Notes: generated by a model not told the origin, from the letters alone. A stretch of DNA of 64,000 bases from Lutraria lutraria (GCA_964023205.1 OZ026841.1:33804399-33868398), one strand, 5' to 3'; positions 24,346-36,211 are shown, counted from the stretch's first letter. Translations and numbers: made by a program.

Positions 24346-25297
24346 AGGTAACTGTATCATGAATAGATAATAAAAATTAAAAAAAAAAAAATTAAAAAAA
24401 AATATTTATTAATATATTAACAAGGTATATTTCAACGAAAATCCTCTGGACGATCACTGAGGTGACTTTTGTTTTTCAATTTCATCAAGGATTCCGGTGA
24501 ATTCATGCAAATGAATATACTTTTTACGGCCGTAATTGAACAAAAACATATTCCTGCATTGAAAGCTTTATTTATTTACATTATTTTACCTTCATAACAT
24601 GTAATTCAACGTTTAAATTCCGATTTTATCTAAATATCAACGTAAAAACTTCATTCTGTCGATGACTAGAGAAATCCCAGTGTATTTTGTAACGTTCGTT
24701 TTCATTGGCCGGGAACCAAATACGTCATTTCACCTGGGAAAACCCCTTTGAAATCGGCCAATGAAAATCGTTGTCACAAACTGGATAGCACGCGCGTCAT
24801 ATGAACCAAAATGGAGTCTATCGGGGATAAAAATTAAAGCCGAAAGTTTGTTTATTGCTTAAACATTCACATGTAACGAATTTACAAATTGTCATGGGGG
24901 TAAATGTGTTCCAACATTTGTGTTTTCTAAGTGTAGCTGTTCATTATGTTTGTACACAACGGTTAAGACTAAATATCGTCTATTTTATGTAAATTTAGTG
25001 GATGTCAAAATCACCTCAGTGATCGTCCCGAAGCATTGATTTACATTTTGTGGCATAACTCGTAAACTAGGCGACGGATTTCTCTGGGATTTTGCATGAA
25101 TGTTGTTTTAACGATATGTTTTATGAATATAATCGATCACTGGAAATATCTTTAGCCAAAAATTTTTTTTGATGCTTTAAAAATCTTGGGATTTTTGTTG
25201 TAATATACCTTGTTAATATATTACTAAATATTGTTTTTTAATTTTTTTTTTTTTTAAATTTTTTATTATCTATTCATGATACAGTTACCTGTGGTAC
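24345..25297. mobile_element. Inverted-repeat DNA element with about 95-bp arms
   Basis: The left arm (about 24345-24440) and right arm (about 25200-25297) are inverted copies. Both carry 'acaggtaactgtatcatg', 'aatagataataaaaa', an A/T-rich tract and 'atatattaacaaggtatat'. A second inverted pair lies inside (24448 and 25028). No transposase is encoded. It is a non-autonomous element, possibly one element nested in another. Confidence 0.75.
24448..25028. mobile_element. Inner MITE-like element, ends 'ggacgatcactgaggtga'
   Basis: Starts ggacgatcactgaggtga (24448) and ends with its exact reverse complement (25011-25028). It includes an inverted CCAAT-like pair, 'ttttcattggcc' and 'ggccaatgaaaa', near 24700-24770. 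No clear target duplication is present, so it could instead be part of the outer element. Confidence 0.65.
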
Positions 25298-25299
25298 AC

Positions 25300-25645
25300 A
25301 TATTAGACAAAATAACCAACAGTTTAAATGGATATCCTGCATTAAACAAATGTTAGACTTACTAGGTTGCACTGATATTTGACTTCTTCAGAAATCGATT
25401 AATATCCCGCGTAACCTGAATTATCTCATAAAACACACACTGATTGATCAATATAAACAGAACTGGCACGGACAATTACAACTATCAAACAAAGGTCTAT
25501 CTTACAATGTTTTAAAAAGTAATCTTGAATTTGAAAACTATCCCAGAACGACGGTATGTGTTTATTTAAATTCCGTACAGCAAATCACACTTTACCCGTG
25601 GAAATCGGTCGTTGGGACGGTACTCTTTTTGCCTAGGCGCACTAA
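25300..25645 (+). pseudogene. LINE ORF2 C-terminal fragment
   Basis: Translation across frameshifts gives QFKWISCIKQMLDLLGCTDI, then IDQYKQNWHGQLQLSNKGLS, FENYP, and finally KFRTANHTLPVEIGRW (about 25571-25618). The F-R-x-x-N-H-x-L-P-x-E-x-G-R-W motif is characteristic of the region C-terminal to reverse transcriptase in CR1/Jockey-like elements, just before a Cys/His knuckle. That knuckle is lost to a stop. This is a short, dead fragment. Confidence 0.75.
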
Positions 25646-25649
25646 TGAT

Positions 25650-26610
25650 GTCAAAATTCAGATTTTAGAAATCAAATCATGTGATTCCATTAGCATCTCA
25701 ATGCATCATTGTCTTGTGATTTACTCTCATTATCACATTTTATTCAATTTCTCAGTATTATCATTCCTAAATTGCATACTAGGGTAATTTATGTTGATAT
25801 AACCGTTGCTTAATGGTTACATATAGACCTGTTTATAACAGTCGTAGGTGACTGATATAACTGCATAATTTCACCGTGGGGAAACGGGATCCTGTCAAAC
25901 TATAATAATTAAGAACAACGCCTTTCACTAGTTTAACTAATGTTTATTAAATAATATAGTTCCATCAATAAATTGTGATAATAAATATTCTTAACTCAAG
26001 TAAAACGGAGTAAGCTAATAATATCCTTCACTGTTCGCAAGTTTCAGAGAAAATTGTTCAAGTCGGTTATTATTCTAAATATTCTTAAAATGAAGTGAGC
26101 TCCGGAAAACATGTCTTATTGCTTACGATCAAAAGCCCGGACTGACTCTTGGAAATTTGCTTCTGGGCGAAATATTACTCACCAAGCTTGTAATTTTCCA
26201 TGACGTGTACCTGTCTAAAGATACCTCTACCAACGTTATTACCATACTGGTCAAGGGATCACGGACTTCCCTAACTTGATTTGTAACTTGAGCTCTCTTT
26301 ATCTGCACGTGAGTCGGAATGAATATTTCTAGCTTAGAAACTCCGGTACATCTCCCCCCCCCCCAATTACATTTTAATAAAAAGTCCCCTTTTTAATTCC
26401 ATTTATAAAAATTACATACAATAATTAAACCTTTTTTTTTAACATGCCAATATACTCATATAACATTGATGAAAATCATAACTCGTTTTAAATGAAATAA
26501 ACATGAATACATATTAATGTTTGAATGGTCACACAATGATATATATTTATAACTATACTATATTATAATAATACACATCTATAAAACCTAAACTAAATCA
26601 CTTCTGAACA
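25650..26610. other. No gene seen
   Basis: Contains a 30-bp word at about 25769 shared with 11743 and a C-run near 26352. Nothing else recognisable. Confidence 0.45.
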
Positions 26611-26613
26611 CAT

Positions 26614-27228
26614 CTAATGAAAAAAAAATTGCTTGACTATCTCGCATTTTTCTAAACACTCTTCGAAAGTAATGATACTTTTTTGTTTTATTTGTCTATG
26701 ATATTTGGAAAGATTTGCTTCGTTATCATAAGCAATTTCGCATTTCATTGTTAATTTCTTTTGACTCAAAGTTAATAAATATGTACTATCAATTTCGCCG
26801 CAAATAGGGCATTCATGAAAATCTTTAAGATTCTTTTTAAAACATCTCTTATGTACTATGGACCTACAGCATTCTGCTATTCTAAAATATTCACGTAGCC
26901 TGAAATGTGAAAATGTTAATTGTATTTCGCAAATAGCACATGAATCTGTTACCAAACTGTTTTTATATGATCGGCTTCTCATTGTTCGTTTGTTCAATCG
27001 CCTGATTTTTCTATTTGGAATATTTATGAAAAATTGTACACTTTTATTTTGTACAACTGAAGGCAGTGGGGCACTTGATATAAAAGCATTGAAGCATTTT
27101 TCTAATTTGTCCCCAGCGTCGTAATGATAATAAACTGCCTTTAAAATTTGTATTTTGTTTCTATTAATGATTGTACATTTCATTATTTGTAATAATTGAT
27201 TTTCTAGTATAGAAATATCGTAAAACAT
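26614..27228 (-). CDS. RING-like zinc-finger protein, 204 aa, unknown function
   Basis: An uninterrupted ATG-to-stop frame of 204 codons. Residues 97-143 hold C97-x2-C100, C120-C121, H126-x2-C129 and C140-P-I-C143, spaced like a RING-type zinc finger although the middle ligands are unusual. The N-terminal half has a basic stretch (IRRLNKRTMRSR, about 75-85) and the C-terminus is Lys/Glu-rich. There is no signal peptide or membrane segment. RING domains usually recruit E2 enzymes for ubiquitin transfer, but that is inferred from the family only. Codon and base use are AT-rich like the surroundings. The gene starts about 100 bp from the 15-bp array. It may be a host gene or exon, or a gene acquired from a mobile or viral element; I cannot identify the family. 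Confidence 0.55.
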   Translation of the reverse strand: MFYDISILENQLLQIMKCTIINRNKIQILKAVYYHYDAGDKLEKCFNAFISSAPLPSVVQNKSVQFFINIPNRKIRRLNKRTMRSRSYKNSLVTDSCAICEIQLTFSHFRLREYFRIAECCRSIVHKRCFKKNLKDFHECPICGEIDSTYLLTLSQKKLTMKCEIAYDNEANLSKYHRQIKQKSIITFEECLEKCEIVKQFFFH

Positions 27229-27334
27229 AATTATATCTATTAGAAAAGCAATAGGAATTGATTCTAATAATGAACAAATTAAACAATCCTCACATTCAAA
27301 CGATTTAATGATGTCAAAAATGTCTCATATGGGC

Positions 27335-29433
27335 ATCAGCAACAACTACATCAGCAACAACACCATCGGCAACAACTACATCAGCAACAATACCATCAGC
27401 AACAACTACATCAGCATCAACTACATCAGTAACAATACCATCAGTATCAAATACATCAGTATCAACTACATCAGCAACAACAAGAACAGCATCAACTACA
27501 TCAGCAACAATACCATCAGCATCAACTACATCAGCAACAATACCATCAGCATCAAATACATCAGCATCAACTACATCAGCAACAACACCATCGGCAACAA
27601 CTACATCAGCAACAATACCATCAGCAACAACTACATCAGCAACAACTACATCAGCAACAATACCATCAGCAACAATACCATCAGCAACAACTACATCAGC
27701 AACAACTACATCAGCAACAATACCATCAGCAACAACTACATCAGCAACAATACAATCAGCAACAACTACATCAGCAACAATACCATAAGCAACAACTATA
27801 TCAGCAACAACTACATCAGCAACAATACAATCAGCAACAACTACATCAGCATCAACTACATCAGCAACAATACCATCAGCAACAACTACATCAGCAACAA
27901 TACAATCAGCAACAACTACATCAGCAACAACTACATCGGCAACAATACCATCAGCAACAACTACATCAGCAACAACTACATCAGCAACAATACAATCAGC
28001 AACAACTACATCAGCAACAACTACATCAGCAACAACTACATCAGCAACAACTACATCAGCAACAATACAATCAGCAACAACTACATCAGCAACAATACCA
28101 TCAGCAACAACTACATCAGCAACAACTACATCAGCAACAATACCATCAGCAACAACTACATCAGCAACAATTCAATCAGCAACAACTACATCAGCAACAA
28201 TACCATCAGCAACAACTATATCAGCATCAACTACATCAGCAACAATACAATCAGCAACAACTACATCAGCATCAACTACATCAGCAACAATACCATCAGC
28301 AACAACTACATCAGCAACAATACCATCAGCAACAACTACATCAGCAACAACTACATCGGCAACAATACCATCAGCAACAACTACATCAGCAACAACTACA
28401 TCAGCAACAATACAATCAGCAACAACTACATCAGCAACAACTACATCAGCAACAACTACATCAGCAACAACTACATCAGCAACAATACAATCAGCAACAA
28501 CTACATCAGCAACAATACCATCAGCAACAACTACATCAGCAACAATACCATCATCAACAACTACATCAGCAACAATACCATCAGCAACAACTACATCAGC
28601 AACAATACAATCAGCAACAATACCATCAGAAACAATACCATCAGCAACAACTACATCAGCAACAATACCATCAGCAACAACTACATCAGCAACAATACCA
28701 TCAGCAACAACTACATCAGCAACAATACCATCAGCATCAACTACATCAGCAACAACTACATCAGCATCAACTACATCAGCAACAACTACATCAGCAACAA
28801 CTACATCAGCAACAATACAATCAGCAACAATACAATCAGCAACAACTACATCAGCATCAACTACATCAGCAACAATACAATCAACATCAACTACATCAGC
28901 AACAACTACATCAGCAACAACTACATCAGCAACAACTACATCAGCAACAATACAATCAGCAACAACTACATCAGCATCAACTACATCAGCAACAATACAA
29001 TCAGCATCAACTACATCAGCAACAACTACATCAGCAACAACTACATCAGCAACAATACAATCAGCAACAACTACATCAGCAACAATGCCATCAGGATCAA
29101 CTACATCAGCAACAACTACATCAGCAACAACTACATCAGCATCAACTACATCAGCAACAACTACATCAGCAACAACTACATCAGCATCAACTACATCAGC
29201 ATCAACTACATCAGCAACAACTACATCAGCAACAACTACATCAGCATCAACTACATCAGCAACAATACAATCAGCATCAACTACATCAGCAACAACTACA
29301 TCAGCAACAATACAATCAGCAACAACTACATCAGCAACAATGCCATCAGCAACAACTACATCAGCAACAACTACATCAGCAACAACTACATCAGCATCAA
29401 CTACATCAGCAACAACTACATCAGCAACAACTA
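27335..29433. repeat. 15-bp tandem repeat array (about 140 copies)
   Basis: The unit is atcagcaacaactac, with variants aataccatc, aatacaatc, gcatcaac and catcggc. The period is exactly 15 throughout, so frames stay open by chance. One plus frame is 752 codons of Asn/Ile/Ser/Tyr repeats, one minus frame is 430 codons of Val/Ala/Asp repeats, and a further plus frame gives Thr/Ser/Ala. Simultaneous openness on both strands argues against coding. A roughly 340-bp block at 27781-28120 recurs at 28201-28540. Confidence 0.95.
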
Positions 29434-29439
29434 TAAATT

Positions 29440-30215
29440 GGTGAAAATTGATATCACCAGACATCCGATCCTGTTACCTTTACTTATATATTCTCTGTAC
29501 TTTTTGCTCTTATTTTTTTATATCATTCAGTTTGTAGTTCCTGAATGCTCTACATCCCAGCTTTAAGCAGTGGAGATCAAATCTGTAATAACAATGTGGC
29601 ACTTATGTCAAACCTCGAATACAAATAACAGCTGAAGCACAAATATTTACAGGAATATGTGTAGATGAAACATGGAAGTTGATTGTCACTGAGAAACCTG
29701 TTACTTCTGTGTCTGTAATGTTTTACTTGTGGTACGTTATGGTAAAAGGTTCAACTAATTGTACTGATGACAGCTGTACTGACAACTAAAACAAGTGATA
29801 TATCTATCTACAATTACTGTCTGGTTTTATGGACATTTTGAAGCAAGTTCCAGGACAGTCCTTGCAACATGAAGATTTTGATCAGAACTGTGTCATATAT
29901 CTTAAATGCACACAATGCTGCGATTTCTACACAGAGTTGTTGTTGGTTATCCCTCAAATACGTCATCTCTGTCAACGTCTCAATTTTTACAAGATTCTTA
30001 TAAAACAAGGAATAAAATTAAGTGACAAATGGTACAAAATGTACACCGATGTGAAACAATTTCTATTGTGGAATACATTGAATACCTAGAAATGGTGAAA
30101 GGGAGATAACTTGGAAATTGAAAATCAACTAATTCAGAAGTAAAATATTCAGAATGATATATTGATGTATGAGTACATGTATTAAAATCATGACTTACTG
30201 ATGTAGATTTGGATA
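29440..30215. other. No gene identified
   Basis: An 86-codon plus frame at 29829-30089 (Cys-rich in its first half) and its shadows show no recognisable domain. I cannot support it as a gene. Confidence 0.4.
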
Positions 30216-30220
30216 TTGTT

Positions 30221-30493
30221 ATACCCCCGCAAACCAAGTTTGAGAGGGGGTATATTGGAATCACTCTGTCGGTTGGTTGGTTGGCGACGGTCTATCTGCA
30301 TAAAGTTTGTGGAGCGAACTACTTCCACATTTTTTTAAAGCTGAAACTTGAAATATATTTTCACCATGAAGTGTAGAAGTGCAAGACACAATTTTCATGC
30401 CCAGCGATTCACTCATTGCAGAGTTATGTCCCCCTGAACGTAGCCATATAGTGTACCATTGCAGTATTAGTGTCAAAGTGGTGGTGGGGGTAT
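30221..30493 (+). mobile_element. Non-autonomous element with 'atacccccgc' and 'gggggtat' ends
   Basis: Starts atacccccgcaaacc and ends gtggtgggggtat, giving short inverted ends. A second inverted half-site, gagggggtata, lies at 30243-30253. I recognise the 'atacccccgcaaac.aagttt' start as a frequent invertebrate, especially mollusc, dispersed element. It has no coding capacity. An internal fragment in inverted orientation lies at 2063-2122. Confidence 0.65.
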
Positions 30494-30495
30494 TA

Positions 30496-31820
30496 GTAAC
30501 CTGTGTGACAGCTCTAATTATATATATATGAAGAAATTGGCTGCTGATTTATGATTAGGAGTTCAGGAATTAATGATAATTAATTGATGTTAGCTTTCAG
30601 GAATAATCATTACTTAATATTTATATCAAAATTATGTGTATAATATTCCAGCCCGCATTGGATACATTATTTTCCTCCTCCTATTACGATATTTTTATGG
30701 CATACAACCTATGACCATGTGACTTATGATGACATGTTTTGTATTCATTCTCATTCTGTGTTTCTTTATATGTTTATGTACTTAATGTTTCACATAGAAA
30801 TTATTGTATGAATAATGCATAAATGAATGATAATACTTATTAGGCTGGTATTTGCAAATTATTTACCTATGTATGTAACTTTGTGTACATGTATTTCTTT
30901 CTTATACATACCAGTACACAATGTACCTGTCACTACAATAAAATAAACTATACTATATAGTCTGTTCGGTTATGTTTAAACATTAAATGCAGCCCTATTC
31001 TTAACAAAAATAACGTCATTTGTTGATTACCAAAAATATTTCTTAATTATGTTTTTATTGCTCATTTGACGAAGCTTTAGTTCTGCAGACCTTGCGTCCT
31101 TGAGATCGAACCTAGAGCATGACCCCAAAATGCTCTGGTACATGATCCTTGAATGCTATAGAGAAGTTGACCAGTCCTTGTGGAGAGCACAATTAACACT
31201 ATTAGGTTATCAGCAAGCATGTGTGGTTTTATGTACTTCTTGCAGTCAAAGAGCTATGCTAAACATGTATGGCAAGCGTATAGGTCTTTGTTGCAGTTAT
31301 ACGAATGAAATACATGTATTATGGAATACACATAACAAAAAGGTTTGAAAAAAGATATTATTTTAAACATTTTATTGGAAATCAATTCAGCCTCAAGGTG
31401 ATCACGTGTTCATGGGATACTTCAATGAAAGAAAACAAAAAAACTTTTTGGTCTAGAGATTCGAAATCAGTCAGGAAATTTATATTCTGGACCTTAACTA
31501 TATAAGATAGCGTAAATATATGCAATAATTGGTATGTACATTGTAGTATAGCTCGTATTCTATCTAATTTGAAAATAAATATAGTCAGTCCTAATGAAGG
31601 GTCACTAGAGCTAAAAACATAAATATCTTAAAATGACTTCTCAAACATCAATGGATTATATGTTAAAATAAATTATTTTGATGATCATACAGACAGATCA
31701 ACTTTAGCATCCTTGGGTCATCACTTTATGCACCCACTCTGGTTAGTAACGTATTATTTATTTCATCGGATTTAACGCCATTTGCACTGTGACATTATTT
31801 ATTGGCTGGCTGTTACCATA
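30496..31820. other. No gene identified; possible repeat 3' ends
   Basis: The word 'tacattattttcctcctcct' near 30662 recurs inverted at about 37709-37728, beside a tRNA-like B box. 'caataaaataaac' near 30937 could be a repeat polyadenylation signal. An 82-codon frame at 31100-31348 has no recognisable motif. Confidence 0.4.
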
Positions 31821-31824
31821 ACCA

Positions 31825-31935
31825 GTTTACCTGGACCTCGTTTAGGCTCGAACCAGTACTAACACATTCACATTCTATCTGCGAGCTATTGCCAAGCTTC
31901 CTCACATAAATCAGAGGTGGAGGACTATTTATGGT
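31825..31935. repeat. Dispersed repeat module ending 'aatcagaggtggaggac'
   Basis: Shares 'aaccagtactaac', 'acattct', 'gc.agct', 'ggcaagct' and 'cacataa.tcagaggtg' with 39905-39980. I recall the 'attcagaggtggagga' word as common in bivalve repeats. Confidence 0.55.
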
Positions 31936-31959
31936 GTGGTATCGTAAGTCAAATATGTC

Positions 31960-32275
31960 AAGGACAGTGTCAGGAGTCGCCCAGTGTTCGAACACACAAC
32001 CTTTTAATCAGTAGAACAACACCATATAACCACTGAGCTGACCCTCGAGATCTTGTTAACCTTGACACCAAATATGATTTCCATCACATCCATTTGAAAT
32101 TTCACGTATGTTTAAATGTACGAGTATAAAACATCAGTAACTGTCATTTCAGGGACCACCGCAGTACAGTTCATAATTATAGTATATAGATACGAGGTAG
32201 CCGCGGTCGTGGTTCAGTCACGCCGGGTTAGCGCACTTGGAATCCGAGTTAGATACACGGTCGCGCCAGGCCATA
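31960..32275. mobile_element. Composite tRNA-like SINE, copy 2
   Basis: Homologous over its length to 9020-9340. It has a minus-strand tRNA-like head with 'gtgtgttcgaacactgg' and 'gctcagtggtt', a linker with 'aaatttcacgtatgtttaaa', and a plus-strand head 'gtggttcagtcacgccgggt' near 32212. Orientation is divergent, as in copy 1. Confidence 0.65.
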
Positions 32276-32419
32276 CTCTTTAATGAAAATCAATGTCGAT
32301 TTTTCTTCACAATATGTGGAGAAGTTGCCGGTTCCTTGTGAAAGGTTAATTTAGAACTGGTTCGAATACAGTACAGCAAAACTTGTTTGGTGAATCAGCC
32401 GCCGTATGTAACTGTTACA

Positions 32420-32650
32420 TTGTTTAACAAAATTTTTAATTAAAGAATATGTTTGGACAGAGGTCTTCAATTGATGGGTTCTACTGTATCGTCAAATATT
32501 TAGGTTGTAAGAATTTGTATAATCACTGAAATCACGAGAAACATGTGCAGCCTTTTGTAAATATACGGTTGTAAATGTGGAATGTCATTGTGTAGGATTT
32601 AAGAGTATAAATAGCAGACGACATGTTTGGTTCAATCAAACACATGTTTA
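32420..32650 (+). repeat. Dispersed repeat family R2, copy 1
   Basis: Matches 37275-37515 in the same orientation. Shared words include 'gtcttcaat', 'tcactgaaatcacgagaaac', 'gtggaatgtcattg', 'tatagcagacgac' and 'tttggttcaatcaaa'. In this copy it follows the composite SINE directly. Confidence 0.75.
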
Positions 32651-32654
32651 TTTG

Positions 32655-33925
32655 AATATTACTAGAATATAATATAATACATGTACTTTTGTGTTAAATA
32701 TAATTAAAACAATACGGTAAATAATGTGAATACATGTTCCTGACAAACCTGCTTCTGTATCTTCCAGTGCACACAAATTTGTACCATTTATGCGACACTG
32801 TATTGCCTTTATGTTAATGAAAGATGCTGATATAGTTTATGTACTTGGCTGTGCCACATTAAACCAAACATTGGAAAAATATCGGAAGATAATCTGATAC
32901 TCATTTACTAAGGAGACAGTCTGAAGATAAATAAAGTTTTACTTAAAACACGGATTAACGACCAGAAAGCATTAATACAAGTCAGGATTAATATTTTAAA
33001 CTGAATTATATAATAATGGATTTAAGGACGCATTGTTTTCGGTTGGCTCATGGTAACACCAGTGCTCACTGCATGGTTACCGTCAAATACAAGCCTACTT
33101 GTCTATAATCATGTTAATTCATTTCACCAACATTATACTAGATAAAACAGTTTATTATTCATGGCATTATTTTTCAAGGAAGGAAGGTCAAATGAGATCA
33201 GATATGGGTCCTTTCTGTACCATTTTTGAAACAGTTTAATATCACAATCCAGCGAGGTCTTTTGTACATTTATAATAATACACACTTTACGACATTGTGT
33301 GGCTTTATTTTAGGACCTACATGTATATATAATAAACAATGATATCAATCAAGTATCAAATCATCAAATACATGTATCATTCTACTTAGTTTTCGTGTGG
33401 ATATGGATTGTGTTGGGTCCGTTTATACATCGATACAAACATTTTGTTTTAGGCAATCACCATGGTGAACCCGGAACATTCCTTCCATATCACAGATACA
33501 ACGAACAGCTTCTGAATACTTCGTGGGTAATCGGAAAATGAAGATCATTTAAGTTCGTTTTGTTTGAATCATCGATTATGATGCTTGGTGTTCCGGCAGA
33601 GCTATTAATTTAATTACTTGCATACATTTTGATAAGCTTTAGCAATTCAAACTGATAATGATATCAATGGTGGTCACTAATCATGAAATTCCACCATACT
33701 TCTAATATATATCAAAGCGTATAGATTTCAGTCAGCATGAAATGAATAATGAAAGAATCTAGCGCAGCTTCTATGTTGAATTTCCATAAGCAAATCGTAG
33801 TACAAGCTTGTCTAGATTTTATCATTTCGTGTATCGCTTCTATACTCTCACAGGGACTACAACGGAACATTCCCGATCCAACTATATCACCCGACATCCA
33901 TTTGACCATAACCGAATCCGGATTC
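32655..33925. other. No gene identified
   Basis: AT-rich. A 71-codon minus frame at 33712-33927 and a 67-codon plus frame overlap each other without recognisable motifs. Confidence 0.4.
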
Positions 33926-33927
33926 AT

Positions 33928-34005
33928 GTTGATGCATCATCTGAATCGATAAGATATATATAATATATATATATAATATCTTACCGATTCAGATGATGCA
34001 TCAAC
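33928..34005. repeat. Short perfect-type hairpin (78 bp)
   Basis: The left arm gttgatgcatcatctgaatc at 33928 pairs with its reverse complement ending at 34005, extending to about 30 bp with one mismatch around an (AT)-rich loop. It may be a foldback or a small MITE. Long near-perfect pairing and an AT loop make a conserved microRNA less likely. Confidence 0.8.
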
Positions 34006-34009
34006 GCCG

Positions 34010-34260
34010 TTTACTAGAATGCTGTGAACTATTCGCAGTCCACCCAAATCACCCAACCTCGAAACAACATGTTTTCCCACTGTACGAATTAACCATCACA
34101 TAGTTGTTGTTGCAGTTATGGGACTTCATTACTTTTCATAGATATGGACTACATAGGGCAAATTTTACGTTCATTTGACACTTCGCTTCTACTTTACCGC
34201 ATTGATCCATTATAGCTTCAAAAGCTATTGTTGAGAACACATCAGTGGCATATACTTCCA
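34010..34260. other. No gene identified
   Basis: May contain further decayed LINE sequence upstream of the ORF2 end at 34265, but no motif was secured. Confidence 0.35.
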
Positions 34261-34264
34261 TTGA

Positions 34265-34537
34265 ATGCAGCGTCTACTTCCTTTTACTTTTGATGTTCAA
34301 TGGGACATGCTCATAATGAATGAGCTATATCCATATTTCATAATATTAATCATGCCTTTTTCTTTTGAAAATATAAGAAATTCGTTCTTATCTAATTTGT
34401 ACACATCTAACAGAAATTTGTCAAACTTTTATACATGTACAATAATGAGTTCAACTAACAGAGAAATCATCTACAAAACTGCTTTATATGTTGAAAAATT
34501 AATGAGACATTTTAATTTACCAATTGACGTTGAATAG
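34265..34537 (+). pseudogene. LINE ORF2 extreme C-terminus
   Basis: The last residues read FENIRNSFLSNLYTSNRN, then MSSTNREIIYKTALYVEKLM and a stop at 34537. This ending ('N-L..F...MSSTN...I....A.Y..K') is typical of mollusc CR1/Jockey-like ORF2 tails, downstream of the Cys/His knuckle. The sequence upstream is frameshifted. A fitting 3' UTR follows. It looks like a 5'-truncated or decayed copy. Confidence 0.65.
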
Positions 34538-34810
34538 TCTGTTTGGATTGATCTAAGTGTTATTATGTATTGTTATTGAATACATCTGTTTCTACGAATG
34601 TTAACATAAATACATACATGTACATGTCTATGTATAACACTGTCATTAGGAAGTACATACATGTGTATATATAATAATAATAACTACAACACTTAAGCTG
34701 CTAACACAACTCTTTATGTATATAACTTGTGATGTGTATATGAATATGTATTCTTGGCCGGTGGCCTCTTAGTATTACTAAATAAAATCTTTGAATCTTA
34801 AACTAATAAT
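34538..34810 (+). mobile_element. LINE 3' UTR with 'aataaaatctttgaatctt' end
   Basis: Follows the ORF2 stop. It ends with 'ggccggtggcctcttag', a polyadenylation-like signal and 'tgaatctt', a familiar LINE 3' terminus in which the last few bases are often tandemly repeated. Confidence 0.6.
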
Positions 34811-34814
34811 AATC

Positions 34815-36205
34815 AAGTAACGAAAGGCATTGTTGGAGTTGTTTTACAGTACGTTTTCTGTGCGACTGTTATATAGAGTTACTATTTTGAACATGACGCG
34901 ATCAGAAAGTATCATGTTTGGTGAAAACAGTTTTTATCATGACTGTTGAACATTCATGTTGAAACCAACCATTGGCAGGACAAACTACATAAGATCTTTC
35001 AAATGACCATGTGAAAGTTTTACTTTTACCATCGTCTATGGATACTATGCAATCGCCACAACACAAGGACATGTTGTATCAATATCCATCAACCCATATC
35101 TACGTGTTATCTTAGATTCCAGGTGTACATTTACGGATTTCAAAAGTTCATTGGAAACCTAGGATTCTTCATCGCCAATATTTTATCCATCATTATTGTC
35201 ATGCCCCTGGTACTTCTGTTGAAGATCACCAGTGCATATGAAGTATGTTCTAACACAAATAGATAAACATTTGGACCTGAGTTGCCCTTCTTACGGACAA
35301 AATGTTACGATTAGTTTCTGTCTAAGATGAGATCAGGAAAACACTTAAGATATTCTTAGTGTAAAACATACATGTACTTCAGGACACCCTTAGATACGGA
35401 TCTTATCGTGATTATTAGGGGTTTATGAGATTTAATAACTTTTTTATGAATTTTTCATAATGTTTGTTATAAACAATCCAATTCCAGAAAATAGTGTCGT
35501 ATTCAACAATGATTTTAATGCACGGAACACGTAACATACAGTATTTATACGCACAACAGAACAGAACATACCACGTATTATAACCGTCACAATTTTCAAC
35601 TCGGTCATATACATAGGAACATCTACATAGGTCCGCATATCCTGACACACGCCTTCAGGAGGTTGCTGGTGGACGTAAAAAAAGTCGAAAAGTCAATTTC
35701 AATTGCAGATAACTAAAAAACGAGCACCGAGACCCACATTTTATTTTCAATCATGTTTCAATTATATGCTATGATCATGCAACGTTTAAAAAAATCTATC
35801 TGTATACGTATTCATTTTTCCTTTATGTTTAGTAATAAAAGTTTTGGAAACGACCATGATCATGTCTGTATGACTTCAAGTATTTTGTGGCCCGTACTAT
35901 GCTTTTCCTTTAATTTATCCACAGTTTTCGGCAAGTTGTTTCCACTGTGCGCATTTCCGAGTGGCTCTGACTCGGTAGATTGTTTTCCTTGATACTCATA
36001 GACGGCCACAAATCCGTATGACAAGTCTGTTTTATTGAAAACCTATGATACACGTTTTACGAAGTTACGTTGTTTATAGTATCGGCTTAAGGACATATCT
36101 GACAGAGGTCAATGAACATCCATATGCACAAACAATTGTATATCACAAAGACAAAGTGCCTTCAATCATTTTCTAAACAGATGAACAAATGATAGATCTA
36201 AAAAA
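34815..36205. other. No gene identified
   Basis: AT-rich. Overlapping frames at 35415-35650 and 35753-35992 are unremarkable. Confidence 0.4.
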
Positions 36206-36211
36206 AAAATC

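Noticed and set aside
27308..29566. 752-codon plus and 430-codon minus open frames
   Set aside because: A 15-bp period keeps several frames open on both strands at once. The amino-acid repeats mirror the DNA unit, and no unique exon or domain is attached.
29829..30089. 86-codon frame after the 15-bp array
   Set aside because: Overlapping frames on both strands and no motif; insufficient evidence for a gene.
31100..31348. 82-codon Cys-containing frame as a gene
   Set aside because: No recognisable domain, no convincing splice context, and it lies among repeat fragments.
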